Assembly: GCF_002007605.1 (NCBI RefSeq)
Contig: NZ_CP019799.1
Location: 3,822,001-3,886,000 of the forward strand
Direction of reading: 5' to 3'
Length of the DNA stretch: 64,000 nucleotides
Source of the DNA: Cellvibrio sp. PSBB023
GTDB lineage: Bacteria > Pseudomonadota > Gammaproteobacteria > Pseudomonadales > Cellvibrionaceae
The notes below the pieces were generated by a model that was not told the DNA's origin, did not search any database, and saw nothing but the letters and a program-made list of their open reading frames with translations. The position numbers and the translations under genes were made by a program. Shown here piece after piece: positions 1-8,985 of the stretch (the stretch's first letter is position 1; each line of letters starts with the position of its first letter).

Positions 1-1305
<1,305 letters not shown>

Positions 1306-1336
1306 GTTTTCGATCACTGATCAGGAAGTAACAAAA

Positions 1337-1362
1337 ACAAATGCGGGCTTGCCCGCATTTGT
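1337..1362. repeat. Perfect hairpin between dnaK and dnaJ
   Basis: An 11-bp perfect inverted repeat (ACAAATGCGGG, loop CTTG, CCCGCATTTGT) lies 32 bp after the dnaK stop. No T-run follows on the plus strand; read on the minus strand it is followed by a T-rich tract. It could be a partial terminator or an RNA processing or stabilising element that sets dnaK above dnaJ. The structure is seen directly; the role is inference. Confidence 0.6.
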
Positions 1363-1425
1363 CATGTAAGAAGTAAACGAATTATTAACTGAAATGTGAA
1401 TGGCATTTCTACTATCGGTGTAACC

Positions 1426-2544
1426 ATGGCAAAACGCGATTACTACGAAGTGCTCGGCGTCAAAAAAGATGTTGATGCAGCAGAATTGAAAAAAGCTTAC
1501 CGTCGTGTGGCGATGAAGTTTCATCCGGACAGAAATCCGGATGATCCCTCTGCGGAAGAAAAATTCAAAGAAGCCAATGAAGCCTACGAAGTACTCTCCG
1601 ACGATCAAAAGCGCGCGGCCTATGACCGTTTTGGTCACGCGGGAGTTGATGGGCAGTCAGGCATGGGCGGTGGCGGTGGTGCCGGGTTCAATAATTTCAG
1701 CGATATCTTTGGCGATGTGTTCGGCGATATTTTTGGTGGTGGTCGCGGTGGTCGCGGCGGCCCCAGTCGCGGTTCCGATCTACGCTACAACCTTGAGCTG
1801 AGTTTGGAGGAAGCGGTAAAAGGCACTAATGTACAAATCAAAGTGCCCACGCTTGTCAGCTGTAAAACCTGTGACGGTTCCGGAGCAAAAGCGGGCAGCA
1901 AACCTGTTACCTGTTCAACCTGTGGCGGTCATGGCCAAGTGCGCATGCAACAGGGTTTTTTCTCGGTGCAGCAAACCTGCCCAACCTGTCGTGGGCGCGG
2001 CACTATCATTTCTGACCCCTGTAAATCCTGTCATGGTCAAGGTCGCGTAGAGGAAACCAAAACACTTTCCGTAAAAGTACCTGCCGGTGTGGATACCGGG
2101 GATCGTATTCGTCTGTCTGGTGAAGGCGAGGCTGGTGCCGACGGGGGGCCAAGTGGCGACTTGTACGTACAAGTGAATGTGCGCGAACACAACATTTTCA
2201 AACGCGACGGCGCTGATTTGTATTGTGAAGTCCCCATCGACTTTGTCGATGCTGCGCTCGGTGGCGAATTGGAAGTTCCAACACTGGATGGTCGTGTAAA
2301 ATTAAAAGTGCCAGCTGAAACCCAAACCGGCAAACTCTTTAAGCTGCGCGGCAAAGGTGTAACGCCAGTGCGCGGTGGCGGTGTTGGTGACTTGCTCTGT
2401 CGCGTGGTGGTGGAAACACCAGTGAATCTCACCAGTAAACAAAAAGACTTGCTCAAGGAATTCCAGGCGACTATGAAAGGCGGAAAATATTCCCCGAAAC
2501 AGTCGAGTTGGTTCGATGGGGTAAAAAAGTTTTTTAATGAATAG
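1426..2544 (+). CDS. dnaJ: Co-chaperone DnaJ (Hsp40)
   Basis: 372 residues, typical for DnaJ. It has an N-terminal J domain with the HPD motif at residues 33-35 that stimulates DnaK ATPase, a Gly/Phe-rich stretch (about 75-110), four CxxCxGxG zinc-finger repeats starting near residue 146 ([32 protein letters not shown]), then the C-terminal substrate-binding domains. The ATG at 1426 ([12 protein letters not shown]) matches the family start; an in-frame GTG 30 bp upstream would add ten residues with no homology. It acts in the cytosol with the DnaK encoded just upstream. Confidence 0.98.
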   Translation: MAKRDYYEVLGVKKDVDAAELKKAYRRVAMKFHPDRNPDDPSAEEKFKEANEAYEVLSDDQKRAAYDRFGHAGVDGQSGMGGGGGAGFNNFSDIFGDVFGDIFGGGRGGRGGPSRGSDLRYNLELSLEEAVKGTNVQIKVPTLVSCKTCDGSGAKAGSKPVTCSTCGGHGQVRMQQGFFSVQQTCPTCRGRGTIISDPCKSCHGQGRVEETKTLSVKVPAGVDTGDRIRLSGEGEAGADGGPSGDLYVQVNVREHNIFKRDGADLYCEVPIDFVDAALGGELEVPTLDGRVKLKVPAETQTGKLFKLRGKGVTPVRGGGVGDLLCRVVVETPVNLTSKQKDLLKEFQATMKGGKYSPKQSSWFDGVKKFFNE

Positions 2545-2560
2545 TTGAGTGTTAAATTTA

Positions 2561-2590
2561 AAAAGCCGATTCGAGAGAGTCGGCTTTTTT
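2561..2590 (+). terminator. Rho-independent terminator after dnaJ
   Basis: Stem AAAAGCCGA / TCGGCTTTT with a loop of about ten bases, followed by T residues, 16 bp after the dnaJ stop. It closes the dnaK-dnaJ transcript. Confidence 0.85.
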
Positions 2591-2605
2591 GTTTATATAT
2601 TATGT

Positions 2606-3421
2606 ATGGCGAACATTGTCGTGAATAAAAAAGAATTTGCAGCGGGTTTGGTGTTGGCGGTTGTGATCGCGATGTTGGTCATGGTGGGCTGGTTGCCTTT
2701 GGCTAATGCAGTGGGTTTGCTGGGCGTTGCTTGTCTTGCGTGGTTTTTCCGCAAAGAAGGATTAAATCGCTGGATTAAAATCGGTGTGTTTTTATGTTTG
2801 GTGCCGCTGGTATTTTGGGTGGCAACTTATCGGCCGGAAGGTTTTTCTTATCCTTTGGCGTTATCGCTGCCGGGCAATACAGAGGGAGCGCCGTGCTTTG
2901 AATTATTTGTGAATCTGTCCAAAGCGATTGTGGGTTTTTGTCTATTGTTTTTTCTGTGGCCCCGGTTGCGAAGTGACGAATTTATAGCATCGCCAATTTA
3001 CTCATTTTTGGCTGCCTTACTTGCGCCCGCGCTAATTGTTGCAATTGCAATTCCGGTACTGGAATTGCATTGGCAGCCAAAACCCGTCGCACAAATGGCT
3101 GCGTTTGCCATGGTTAATTTGTTTGTGATCGCATCTGCCGAAGAAGCATTTATGCGGCTGCTCTTACAACAGTCCCTGCGCAATGCTGTGGCAAAGGTCA
3201 GTGCCCATCGCTGGTTACAAGAGTTATTTCCCTTGTTGGTCGTGACGGTCATTTTTGTAGCGATACACGCGGGTTTGAGTGGTGCTGCAGTTTGGGTCTA
3301 TGCCTTGGCCGGTTTTTTATATGGGCTGAACTATACCTTGAGCAAAAGTATTCTTTACCCGATTATGATTCATTTTTGGGTTAATCAATTGCACTTCTCA
3401 CTCCTTACTTATCCGCTCTAA
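2606..3421 (+). CDS. CPBP-family intramembrane metalloprotease (CAAX protease-like)
   Basis: 271 residues, mostly hydrophobic with about seven or eight predicted membrane helices. The CPBP/Abi signature is present: an EExxxR motif at E179-E180...R184 (SAEEAFMR), a second motif with H221 (IHAGLSG) and a third with H256 and N260 (MIHFWVNQ), the residues thought to form the glutamate/histidine active site in this family. The ATG at 2606 was chosen because the longer frame starts upstream of the dnaJ terminator. Substrate unknown. The next gene encodes a protein with a PEP-CTERM-like tail, so a link to protein sorting is possible but unproven. Confidence 0.8.
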   Translation: MANIVVNKKEFAAGLVLAVVIAMLVMVGWLPLANAVGLLGVACLAWFFRKEGLNRWIKIGVFLCLVPLVFWVATYRPEGFSYPLALSLPGNTEGAPCFELFVNLSKAIVGFCLLFFLWPRLRSDEFIASPIYSFLAALLAPALIVAIAIPVLELHWQPKPVAQMAAFAMVNLFVIASAEEAFMRLLLQQSLRNAVAKVSAHRWLQELFPLLVVTVIFVAIHAGLSGAAVWVYALAGFLYGLNYTLSKSILYPIMIHFWVNQLHFSLLTYPL

Positions 3422-3550
3422 GGAACTTCCTGGTTAATGCCCTGTGGTTGTTCCATGGTTTTTTGTGTTATTCCTTATTCTTAATAAATCTTTCGAAAAG
3501 ATGTTTTTATAATCTTTGATACGAAAATTGGAAATATTTTAATTTCTGCT

Positions 3551-3565
3551 TTCATACGGTATGAA
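3551..3565. promoter_or_regulatory. Perfect palindrome, candidate operator
   Basis: TTCATAC-G-GTATGAA, a perfect 7+1+7 palindrome in the A/T-rich region upstream of the PEP-CTERM-type gene. The size suits a dimeric repressor or activator site. No regulator gene lies beside it, and the site does not resemble the LacI-type operators found elsewhere in this window. Confidence 0.4.
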
Positions 3566-3665
3566 TCGGGTGTAATTCTTGTAAAAAAGTTCACTGTAGT
3601 TGGTCTTGGATAAGACTATGATGGTCTACGGGTTGCGGCGGCAGCCTTTGTTGAGGGGCAATGTG

Positions 3666-3686
3666 AAGGTTGATTGGCGCAACCTT
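3666..3686 (+). repeat. Leader hairpin upstream of the PEP-CTERM-type gene
   Basis: Perfect inverted repeat AAGGTTG / CAACCTT with a 7-base loop (ATTGGCG), about 50 bp before the start codon at 3733. It may shape the 5' leader RNA. No T-run follows, so it is not a classic terminator. Confidence 0.45.
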
Positions 3687-3732
3687 GCTGAGCGTGGCTG
3701 GTGTGAGTATCTAGGGAACATTGGAGACTTTT

Positions 3733-4347
3733 ATGAAACTCATAAGTGTAGTGAGTTTACTGTTATTGCTAATGGCTCCTTCTGCCATGGCTGGTTTAGT
3801 GAGTTTGGATATCAATAAGCTGACAACCTATGATTGGGCTGCAGATGAGGCTGTGGTTGGCGGTAACCTTTCTTTTCTGATCGATGAGGCGGTTGCTGAT
3901 ACGGATATAGCTCCTAACCAAGGGCGTTACTATGATGCAATTAAAGGAGGTACATTTAAAAACTTTCAAACAGGTGAAACTTATCTTTTCGATCTTGATA
4001 CACAAAACTGCATCGACATACTCACATTCGACAGTCTTTATTCCGATGTGAACTTAAAAGGGTATTTAAAAAACGAGCATGGCAAAAGTGTTTTTTTTGA
4101 AATCGGAATGAGGTTTGTTTCCAAGGCGGATGATTATCTGCATTCGCTGAAAAATAATCCCAAGGTGTTAGGCAGTTCGGTGTTATTTAATTTATTCGAA
4201 GAATGGGATCATTTTCAGGGATATGACCCTGAAAATGTTAGTGTTAAACCAATCAATGAAGTCTCTGAGCCAGCACCATTGTTTTTATTGTTGATAGGGG
4301 TTGGCACTTTGGCTTTGCGCAAAAAACGCGATCTTTCTCTGCAGTAA
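3733..4347 (+). CDS. Secreted protein with PEP-CTERM-like sorting tail
   Basis: 204 residues. Residues 1-21 form a signal peptide (MKLISVVSLLLLLMAPSAMA). The middle (about 25-170) is soluble and not recognised. The end is a tripartite PEP-CTERM-like tail: SEPAP at 178-182, a hydrophobic helix (LFLLLIGVGTLAL) and a basic end (RKKR). Such tails target proteins to an exosortase (EpsH/XrtA) for processing at the envelope in Gram-negative bacteria. No exosortase gene is in this window. The ATG at 3733 is preceded by TTGGAG. Function unknown; export is well supported, the sorting route is inference. Confidence 0.75.
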   Translation: MKLISVVSLLLLLMAPSAMAGLVSLDINKLTTYDWAADEAVVGGNLSFLIDEAVADTDIAPNQGRYYDAIKGGTFKNFQTGETYLFDLDTQNCIDILTFDSLYSDVNLKGYLKNEHGKSVFFEIGMRFVSKADDYLHSLKNNPKVLGSSVLFNLFEEWDHFQGYDPENVSVKPINEVSEPAPLFLLLIGVGTLALRKKRDLSLQ

Positions 4348-4375
4348 GGCTTACTATCTGTGTAACCTTTAATGA

Positions 4376-4417
4376 GTGAAATCCTAATCCTTGGAATTTA
4401 GTGGATTAAGGTTTCAC
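4376..4417. repeat. Long imperfect hairpin before recQ-like gene
   Basis: A 15-bp inverted repeat (GTGAAATCCTAATCC against GGATTAAGGTTTCAC) with a 12-base loop; one true mismatch and one G-U pair. It lies between the stop at 4347 and the helicase start. No T-run follows. It may be a terminator-like barrier or a processing site for the upstream transcript. Confidence 0.5.
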
Positions 4418-4487
4418 CCATTACCCCTCTTGGTTATATACTCCACGCTCTATTTTTATTTTTGGTCAAGGAAGAGCATCTATTATC

Positions 4488-6425
4488 ATGAAGCATGCTA
4501 TGTCCCATACCCTTGCGGTATTACAAAACACATTTCAATTAAACCAGTTTCGCCCCGGTCAAGAGCCTGTGATTAATGCGCTGCTTGCTGGTCGTTCGGC
4601 GTTAGCCGTATTTCCTACCGGTGGCGGTAAGAGTTTGTGTTATCAATTGCCCGCGCTACTGCTGGATGGTTTGACGCTGGTGGTATCGCCACTGATTGCA
4701 TTGATGAAAGATCAGGTCGATGCATTGCAATCCTTGGGTATTGCGGCGGCGCGTCTGGATTCATCGCTCAGTAAAGACGAAACACAAGCGATTTATGATG
4801 GTATTTATCAGCGTCACATAAAGTTGTTGTATGTGGCACCGGAGCGACTGAAGAACGAGCGGTTTGTGCAGCGCCTTGCGCATTGTCGGATAAGTTTGTT
4901 GGCGATTGATGAGGCGCATTGTATTTCCGAGTGGGGGCATAATTTCCGTCCCGATTATTTAACCCTTGCGGATCTTGCTAAAACCTTGCGTGTTGAGCGC
5001 GTTTTGGCTTTGACCGCAACGGCTACGCCCAGTGTGGCAGCAGATATCTGCAAACAATTTTCTATCGCGCCGCAAGATCATGTACAGACCAGTTTTGCTC
5101 GCCCTAATTTGCAGTTGCGCGTAACACCCTGCACAAGCGAGGAGCGCTTGGGGTTACTGCTAGCGCGGTTACAGCGGCATCCGCCGGGAGCGGCGACCAT
5201 TGTATATGTCACCTTGCAAAAGACGGCGGAAATGGTTGCTGAGGCGATTAACGCGGCGGGGTTGCATGCAGCGCATTATCACGCCGGGTTAAAGGATGAT
5301 GAGCGTGAGCAGGTGCAGAACCAATTTATGTCAGGTGAAGTGCCGGTAGTGGTGGCAACTATCGCCTTTGGTATGGGGATTGATAAAAGTAACATCCGTG
5401 CGGTGTACCATTTTAACTTGCCCAAATCGATTGAAAATTATGTGCAGGAGATTGGTCGTGCCGGTCGTGATGGTGGTGTTTCCCTGTGTGAAATGTTTGC
5501 CGTTGGCGATGATGTTCGAGTGCTGGAAAACTTTACTTATGGCGATACCCCTACGGCAGAGAGTTTGCGCGCACTGGTGCAGCATTTACTCGCCTTTGAT
5601 GATGTGTTTGATATTTCCACCTACGAGTTATCCCATCAATTTGATCTCCGTCCGCTGGTGTTAAACACGGCACTGACTTACCTGGAGTTGCGCGGTGTTC
5701 TCAGTGCCCAGAGTCCTTTTTATACAGAATACAAAATTAATTTCCTGCAAGATCAGTCATTTATTCTTGCGCAATTTGATGCGGAGCGCACCGGGTTTTT
5801 GCAGCGATTATTTGCTGCTGGACGCACAGGGCGAAAGTGGCTGACGCTCGATATGCTCACCATCGCTACCCAATTACAATCCCCCAAAGAACGGATTGCC
5901 AAGGCGCTGGATTATTTAGCTGAAAAAGGCTGGATTGAATTAACGGTGGCCAATTTGCGGCAGGGCTATAAAAATAATCATCCGCATTGCCCTGCAGATG
6001 AAGTGGAGGCGCTGTGCCGCTATCTGGGACAGTTGTTTGCAGAGCGGGAAGCGCGCGATATTCAGCGTATTCATGGGGTGTTGGATTTTGTTAATAATCC
6101 GGCGTGCCTCAGCCAGCAATTGATGCAGTATTTTGGCGAGGCAAGTGCAGTGCCTTGCGGCATTTGCAATCACTGCCGCCTGTCGCAACCGGCGAAGGTC
6201 GTTTTGCCTGCAAGGGAGTCATTAACAGTGGCGCAGCATAGTTTGCTGTCTGGGCTCAAGCAGGAGGCGCATCCGGCCTTACAACAACCGCGGCAATTGG
6301 CGCGGTTTTTATGTGGCTTGCCCAGTCCCGCGACCAGCCGTTCGCGGCTGAAATCCCATCCTGCATTCGGAGCATTGGCGGAGGTTTCTTTTCCGTTATT
6401 AATCGAGGCTGCTGCGTCATCTTGA
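4488..6425 (+). CDS. RecQ-family ATP-dependent DNA helicase
   Basis: 645 residues. Superfamily 2 motifs are clear: Walker A FPTGGGKSLCYQ (K48), the DEAH box at 141-144 (AIDEAHCISEWGHNFRPDY, the RecQ aromatic-rich loop) and motif VI QEIGRAGRDGG. A zinc-binding segment ends in CGICNHC (C557, C560, C563). RecQ enzymes unwind forks and recombination intermediates 3' to 5'. Only 82 residues follow the zinc site and no HRDC domain is recognisable, so this may be a divergent RecQ paralogue rather than the housekeeping RecQ; hence no gene symbol. ATG at 4488 is used; an in-frame ATG at 4500 is possible. Confidence 0.9.
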   Translation: MKHAMSHTLAVLQNTFQLNQFRPGQEPVINALLAGRSALAVFPTGGGKSLCYQLPALLLDGLTLVVSPLIALMKDQVDALQSLGIAAARLDSSLSKDETQAIYDGIYQRHIKLLYVAPERLKNERFVQRLAHCRISLLAIDEAHCISEWGHNFRPDYLTLADLAKTLRVERVLALTATATPSVAADICKQFSIAPQDHVQTSFARPNLQLRVTPCTSEERLGLLLARLQRHPPGAATIVYVTLQKTAEMVAEAINAAGLHAAHYHAGLKDDEREQVQNQFMSGEVPVVVATIAFGMGIDKSNIRAVYHFNLPKSIENYVQEIGRAGRDGGVSLCEMFAVGDDVRVLENFTYGDTPTAESLRALVQHLLAFDDVFDISTYELSHQFDLRPLVLNTALTYLELRGVLSAQSPFYTEYKINFLQDQSFILAQFDAERTGFLQRLFAAGRTGRKWLTLDMLTIATQLQSPKERIAKALDYLAEKGWIELTVANLRQGYKNNHPHCPADEVEALCRYLGQLFAEREARDIQRIHGVLDFVNNPACLSQQLMQYFGEASAVPCGICNHCRLSQPAKVVLPARESLTVAQHSLLSGLKQEAHPALQQPRQLARFLCGLPSPATSRSRLKSHPAFGALAEVSFPLLIEAAASS

Positions 6426-6593
6426 TCTATGCTTTACGGGCGTGCGGCGTGGCATAAGAAGTGTAAATAACTGTTTGCTCTGTCGCGCCATGTGGCGACT
6501 TGGAATAAAGTCTTGCCCCCTGAATAGCTTATTGTTACAGGTACTCTAAGTGGTGTTCGCCATTTTCTTGTCTGTAAAAAATCAATAACGACA

Positions 6594-6628
6594 GGTAGCT
6601 ATCCTCCTTGCCTGAAAGAATGGCTACC
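6594..6628 (+). repeat. Leader hairpin before sugar isomerase gene
   Basis: GGTAGCTAT pairs with ATGGCTACC (9 bp with one G-U) around a 17-base loop containing CCTCC, ending 25 bp before the start codon at 6654. It could influence translation or mRNA stability. No known riboswitch was recognised. Confidence 0.4.
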
Positions 6629-6653
6629 GCCCTGCTACTGTTGGAGAATTTTT

Positions 6654-7706
6654 ATGAGAACGCTCAAAGGCCCCGCGATTTTCCTTGCACAATTTCTTGG
6701 TGATACCGCTCCGTTCAACAGCCTCGACAGTATTGCGGGTTGGGTTGCAAGCCTGGGTTTTAAAGGGGTGCAAATCCCTACTTGGGATAAGCGTGTATTT
6801 GACCTGGAAAAAGCGGCGACCAGCGCAGAATATTGCGCCGAGTTTCAAGCGACCCTTGCCAAACACGGTTTGGTTGCCACCGAGTTGTCGACCCATTTGC
6901 AAGGCCAGTTAGTGGCAGTGCATCCGGCGTACGACGAAATGTTTGACGGTTTTGCCCCCGAGTCTGTGCGTGGTAATCCCAAAGCGCGCCAAGCTTGGGC
7001 GGTAGAGCAATTAATGTTGGCGGCCCAGGCAAGTAAAAACCTCGGGTTGACCGCCCATGCGACCTTCTCCGGTGCGCTGCTCTGGCCTTATCTCTACCCA
7101 TGGCCGCAGCGCCCTGCTGGTTTGGTAGAGCAAGGGTTTGCTGAATTGGCCAAGCGCTGGCTGCCAATCCTGGATGCCTTCGATAAAGCGGGCGTAGATG
7201 TGTGCTACGAAATTCACCCCGGTGAAGACCTGCACGATGGTGCTACCTTCGAGCGTTTCCTTGCCGCTGTGGATAACCACCCGCGCGCGAATATCCTGTT
7301 TGACCCATCGCATTTCGTATTGCAACAGCTCGATTACCTGGCCTTTATCGATCGCTATCACGCGCGTATCAAAATGTTCCATGTGAAAGATGCGGAATTT
7401 AACCCCAGTGCCCAGCAGGGTGTTTACGGCGGTTATGAGAGCTGGGTGGATCGCGCTGGTCGCTTCCGTTCACTGGGCGACGGTCAAGTGGATTTCAAAC
7501 AAATCTTCTCCAAATTTGCCGCTTACGATTACGAAGGCTGGGCGGTGCTGGAGTGGGAATGTGCCTTGAAGCATCCGGAAGTGGGTGCTGAAGAGGGTGC
7601 TAAATTTATCCAGCAGCACATCATTAAAGTTACTGAGCGCGCGTTTGATGACTTTGCCAAGAGTGGCATCGACGAAGCCAAAAACCGCAAAATCCTCGGT
7701 CTGTAA
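6654..7706 (+). CDS. Sugar phosphate isomerase/epimerase (xylose isomerase-like TIM barrel)
   Basis: 350 residues with the AP-endonuclease-2/xylose-isomerase-like TIM barrel pattern: CYEIHPGEDLHDG supplies a metal-ligand Glu/His strand, NILFDPSHFVLQ an Asp/His strand, and KMFHVKDAEF another His/Asp strand, with a final VLEWEC Glu. Enzymes of this fold isomerise or epimerise sugars, or act on 3-keto sugars, in the cytosol. It starts a three-gene cluster with a Gfo/Idh/MocA oxidoreductase and an MFS transporter on the same strand, suggesting uptake and conversion of an unusual sugar. ATG at 6654 is preceded by GGAG. Substrate cannot be read from the sequence. Confidence 0.85.
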   Translation: MRTLKGPAIFLAQFLGDTAPFNSLDSIAGWVASLGFKGVQIPTWDKRVFDLEKAATSAEYCAEFQATLAKHGLVATELSTHLQGQLVAVHPAYDEMFDGFAPESVRGNPKARQAWAVEQLMLAAQASKNLGLTAHATFSGALLWPYLYPWPQRPAGLVEQGFAELAKRWLPILDAFDKAGVDVCYEIHPGEDLHDGATFERFLAAVDNHPRANILFDPSHFVLQQLDYLAFIDRYHARIKMFHVKDAEFNPSAQQGVYGGYESWVDRAGRFRSLGDGQVDFKQIFSKFAAYDYEGWAVLEWECALKHPEVGAEEGAKFIQQHIIKVTERAFDDFAKSGIDEAKNRKILGL

Positions 7707-7716
7707 TGAACAAACA

Positions 7717-7760
7717 TATCCACTTAGCCTTCCCGGTTTCAAGGGGAGATTGAGTGGATA
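7717..7760. repeat. Intergenic hairpin between isomerase and oxidoreductase genes
   Basis: TATCCACT / AGTGGATA (8 bp, perfect) at the base, with an inner partly paired CTTCCC / GGGGAG segment. There is no T-run immediately after, so it may act as an mRNA stability or partial termination element inside the operon. Confidence 0.4.
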
Positions 7761-7803
7761 AGCAGTGTTCCTTTGTTGGTTTTTTTAATAGAAGAATAGA
7801 ACT

Positions 7804-8949
7804 ATGACAACTCCAAGAATTCGTTATGCCATGGTCGGTGGTGGTCGCGGTGCGTTTATCGGTGCAGTGCACCGTATTGCTGCCCGTATGGATGATCGTT
7901 TTGAGCTGGTGGCTGGCGCACTGTCATCCAATCCGGAAAATGCCCAGGCCTCGGCGGCCGATCTGCACATTGCGGCTGATCGCGCCTACACCTCCTATGA
8001 AGAAATGCTTCGCGTGGAAAAAGCACGCGCCGATGGTATTCAGGCAGTAGTGATTGTGACGCCTAACCACATGCACTTTCCTGTTGCCAAAGCCTGTTTG
8101 GAAGCCGGCGTAGATGTGATCTGCGATAAACCAGTGACTCGGACTTTGGAAGAGGCGTTGGAGCTGGAGCGCATCGTGAAAAACAGCGGCTGCTTCTTTG
8201 CTCTCACCCACAACTACAGTGCTTATCCGTTGGTGCGTTATGCGCGTGAACTGGTTGAGCAGGGCAAACTCGGTAAGTTGCGTGTAGTACAGGTTGAATA
8301 CCCGCAAGAGTGGCTGACCGAAGCGGCAGCGGACGATAACAAGCAAGCCTCATGGCGTACAGATCCAGCGCGCTCTGGCCTGGCAGGTTGTTTGGGCGAT
8401 ATCGGCACCCACGCCTTCCAGCTTGCACAGTTTATTACCCAGCAAAAAGTGAAAACCGTCAGCGCGGATTTGACCAGTTTTGTTGATGGTCGTCCGGTCG
8501 ATGACAACGTACATGCGCTACTGCGTTTTGATGGCGGTGCCAAAGGTATGTTGTGGTCCAGCCAGGTTGCTCCCGGCTGTGAAAATGGCCTGCGTATTCG
8601 TGTTTACGGCGAGAAGGCTGGCATCGAATGGGCACAGGAAAACCCCAATGAACTGTGGTTTTGCGAATTAAACAAGCCACGCCAACGTATTACCCGTCGT
8701 GGTGATATTGGCAGCGACATAGCCGCACGCGGCATGCGCACACCGGGCGGTCACCCGGAGGGTTATCTGGAAGGCTTTGCCAACCTCTACAAAGATATCG
8801 CCGATATTTTGATTGCGCGCCAGCAGGGTGAGACACACTTCTTGCAAAACTGGGTGCCTGATATCGACACGGGCGTGGAGGGCATGCGCTTTATTCAGGC
8901 TGTGCTAACCTCATCGCAACAGGATGGTGTTTGGACACCATTGGTTTAA
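7804..8949 (+). CDS. Gfo/Idh/MocA-family NAD(P)-dependent oxidoreductase
   Basis: 381 residues. The N-terminal Rossmann fold has a glycine-rich loop (VGGGRGAFIG, about residues 8-17). CDKPVTRTLEEA supplies the family Lys (K109), and GDIGTHAFQL carries the catalytic-type Asp and His (H203). These enzymes oxidise or reduce sugar or inositol hydroxyls using NAD(P). The gene lies 97 bp after the TIM-barrel isomerase and 36 bp before the transporter, so the three are probably co-expressed. It is not a close copy of the second Gfo/Idh enzyme at 55607-56749. Substrate unknown. Confidence 0.9.
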   Translation: MTTPRIRYAMVGGGRGAFIGAVHRIAARMDDRFELVAGALSSNPENAQASAADLHIAADRAYTSYEEMLRVEKARADGIQAVVIVTPNHMHFPVAKACLEAGVDVICDKPVTRTLEEALELERIVKNSGCFFALTHNYSAYPLVRYARELVEQGKLGKLRVVQVEYPQEWLTEAAADDNKQASWRTDPARSGLAGCLGDIGTHAFQLAQFITQQKVKTVSADLTSFVDGRPVDDNVHALLRFDGGAKGMLWSSQVAPGCENGLRIRVYGEKAGIEWAQENPNELWFCELNKPRQRITRRGDIGSDIAARGMRTPGGHPEGYLEGFANLYKDIADILIARQQGETHFLQNWVPDIDTGVEGMRFIQAVLTSSQQDGVWTPLV

Positions 8950-8985
8950 CAACAACTATCAACAATAACAACAGGTATAAATTTT

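Larger units (their letters stand above)
3422..3732. other. Intergenic region with a palindrome and a leader hairpin
   Basis: 311 bp without a convincing gene. It is A/T-rich at the left and holds the palindrome at 3551-3565 and the hairpin at 3666-3686 annotated separately. Short open frames here lack a ribosome site and look non-coding. No riboswitch consensus was recognised. Confidence 0.6.

Noticed and set aside
3600..3732. A c-di-GMP riboswitch in the leader of the PEP-CTERM-type gene
   Set aside because: The region has a GC-rich hairpin but none of the conserved GEMM segments that I know; only the inverted repeat is reported.
3600..3818. A 72-codon frame upstream of the PEP-CTERM-type gene
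   Set aside because: It overlaps the start of the well-supported gene at 3733 in another frame and has no ribosome site or recognisable product.
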